Shown here one piece after another: positions 6,804 through 7,130 of a stretch of 7,130 bases of DNA. Source of the DNA: Candidatus Cloacimonadota bacterium (lineage in GTDB: Bacteria; Cloacimonadota; Cloacimonadia; Cloacimonadales; TCS61); the NCBI GenBank assembly GCA_030596265.1, contig JAUVKM010000101.1:1-7130 (forward strand), read 5' to 3'. The notes beneath the pieces are model-generated. The model ran no database searches and was not told the origin of the DNA. It saw nothing but the letters and a program-made list of their open reading frames with translations. The position numbers were made by a program, and so were the translations under genes. How positions within the stretch are numbered: position 1 is the stretch's first letter; each line of letters begins with the position of its first letter.

Positions 6804-7007
6804 CTATTTCTCTATCGTAATTGCTACGTCTGGACAAGTTGTATAGCATAATTTACAAGCAATGCATGCTTCTTGATCAAAACATTCCGAATAATGATAG
6901 CCTTTGGAATTGATCTCTTTAGAAAATCTAATGATATGTTTGGGACATGCTGGGATACACAAACCACAGCCTTTACATATTTCCGCGTCAACGGTCATTC
7001 TTGCCAT
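6804..7007 (-). CDS. korD: 2-oxoacid:ferredoxin oxidoreductase, delta (2x[4Fe-4S] ferredoxin) subunit
   Basis: Seen: 67 residues from ATG 7007. Two complete four-cysteine clusters are present: CKGCGLCIPACP (Cys11, 14, 17, 21) and CIACKLCYTTCP (Cys48, 51, 54, 58). An additional Cys42 lies in the insert between them. Known: the delta subunit holds two [4Fe-4S] clusters and relays electrons from the beta subunit to free ferredoxin. The KGYHYSE segment between the clusters is typical of delta subunits attached to VorB/KorA-type enzymes. The frame extends 18 codons upstream to a TTG (7061), but a strong AAGGAG six bases before ATG 7007 and the family N-terminus favour the shorter form. First gene of the operon; gene order delta-alpha-beta-gamma is common for this enzyme class. 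Confidence 0.94.
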   Translation of the reverse strand: MARMTVDAEICKGCGLCIPACPKHIIRFSKEINSKGYHYSECFDQEACIACKLCYTTCPDVAITIEK

Positions 7008-7013
7008 AACTGA

Positions 7014-7019
7014 CTCCTT
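7014..7019 (-). promoter_or_regulatory. SD that fixes the korD start
   Basis: AAGGAG on the minus strand is six bases upstream of ATG 7007, an optimal distance. It excludes the longer TTG-initiated reading from 7061, whose extra 18 residues are Asn/Lys-rich and look like untranslated leader. Confidence 0.88.
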
Positions 7020-7043
7020 ATTATTGCAATTTTTTTTATGTAG

Positions 7044-7074
7044 TAGAATGTTTTTATTCAACTGAATTTGTCAA
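7044..7074 (-). promoter_or_regulatory. Candidate promoter of the oxidoreductase operon
   Basis: A perfect TTGACA (7074-7069) on the minus strand is followed 19 bases later by ATTCTA (7049-7044). This resembles the arrangement before lpoB (TTGACA, 19 bases, TTCTAA). It would give a leader of roughly 30 bases before korD. The -10 is weak by sigma-70 standards and other spacings are possible. Confidence 0.42.
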
Positions 7075-7092
7075 CCGGATTATTCAACCAAT
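7054..7092. repeat. Three 13-bp near-repeats around the -35 region
   Basis: On the plus strand three head-to-tail units of exactly 13 bases read TTATTCAACTGAA (7054-7066), TTTGTCAACCGGA (7067-7079) and TTATTCAACCAAT (7080-7092). All share TT-x-x-TCAAC. The middle unit contains the TTGACA complement. Spacing near one and a quarter helical turns could suit an operator array, but low-complexity coincidence is possible. Confidence 0.4.
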
Positions 7093-7130
7093 GTTTCCCA
7101 AGATTCCAACCTGAATTTAGGACAAGTTTC
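7058..7130 (-). other. Right-edge DNA, possible 3' tail of an upstream gene
   Basis: Two minus-strand frames are open from the right edge: one ends at TAA 7082-7080 after 16 codons, the other at TGA 7060-7058 after 23 codons. Either could be the end of an upstream gene, but the stretch is too short to recognise, and neither need be coding. A CAAC(C)TGAATTT stretch occurs at 7107-7118 and again at 7059-7069. Confidence 0.15.

Noticed and set aside
7008..7061. TTG-initiated 18-residue N-terminal extension of the ferredoxin subunit
   Set aside because: The strong SD at 7014-7019 and the family N-terminus support ATG 7007; the extension is AT-rich leader.
7054..7092. TTATTCAAC units as DnaA boxes of a replication origin
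   Set aside because: They differ from TTATCCACA at three positions including the conserved end, and the context is an operon promoter.

Overview
The window is AT-rich bacterial DNA with every gene on the minus strand, so transcription runs from position 7130 towards 1. Three outer-membrane-type lipoproteins, a signal-peptide-bearing beta-barrel candidate and a ferredoxin-linked 2-oxoacid oxidoreductase point to a diderm, anaerobic, probably amino-acid-fermenting bacterium. A Cloacimonadota- or other FCB-like lineage would fit, but that placement is inference. Most genes have strong AAGGAGG-like Shine-Dalgarno (SD) sites.

Layout in transcription order. (1) 7130-7008: upstream region with a candidate promoter lying in three 13-bp near-repeats. 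(2) 7007-4412: a tight four-gene operon for a heterotetrameric 2-oxoacid:ferredoxin oxidoreductase (delta ferredoxin, alpha, beta/TPP, gamma), closed by a clear intrinsic terminator at 4335-4360. (3) 4316-1173: a new promoter-like site, then LpoB family lipoprotein, COG3014-like tetratricopeptide-type lipoprotein and LPP20-family lipoprotein, with a hairpin just upstream of the last gene. (4) 1172-1073: an intergenic palindromic repeat filling the gap exactly between stop and SD. (5) 1069 to the left edge: a YjbQ/UPF0047 protein, then the first 217 codons of an outer-membrane protein that runs off the window.

How the genes work together: the oxidoreductase converts 2-oxoacids plus CoA into acyl-CoA, CO2 and reduced ferredoxin in the cytoplasm. 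The lipoprotein trio probably forms an outer-membrane/periplasmic assembly related to envelope or surface-structure biogenesis; its exact job is unknown. I see no defence system, mobile element gene, CRISPR or RNA gene. The least understood content is the lipoprotein trio and the regulatory/repeat DNA between genes.

Two starts were moved from the longest open frame on SD evidence: the ferredoxin to ATG 7007 and the alpha subunit to ATG 6791.
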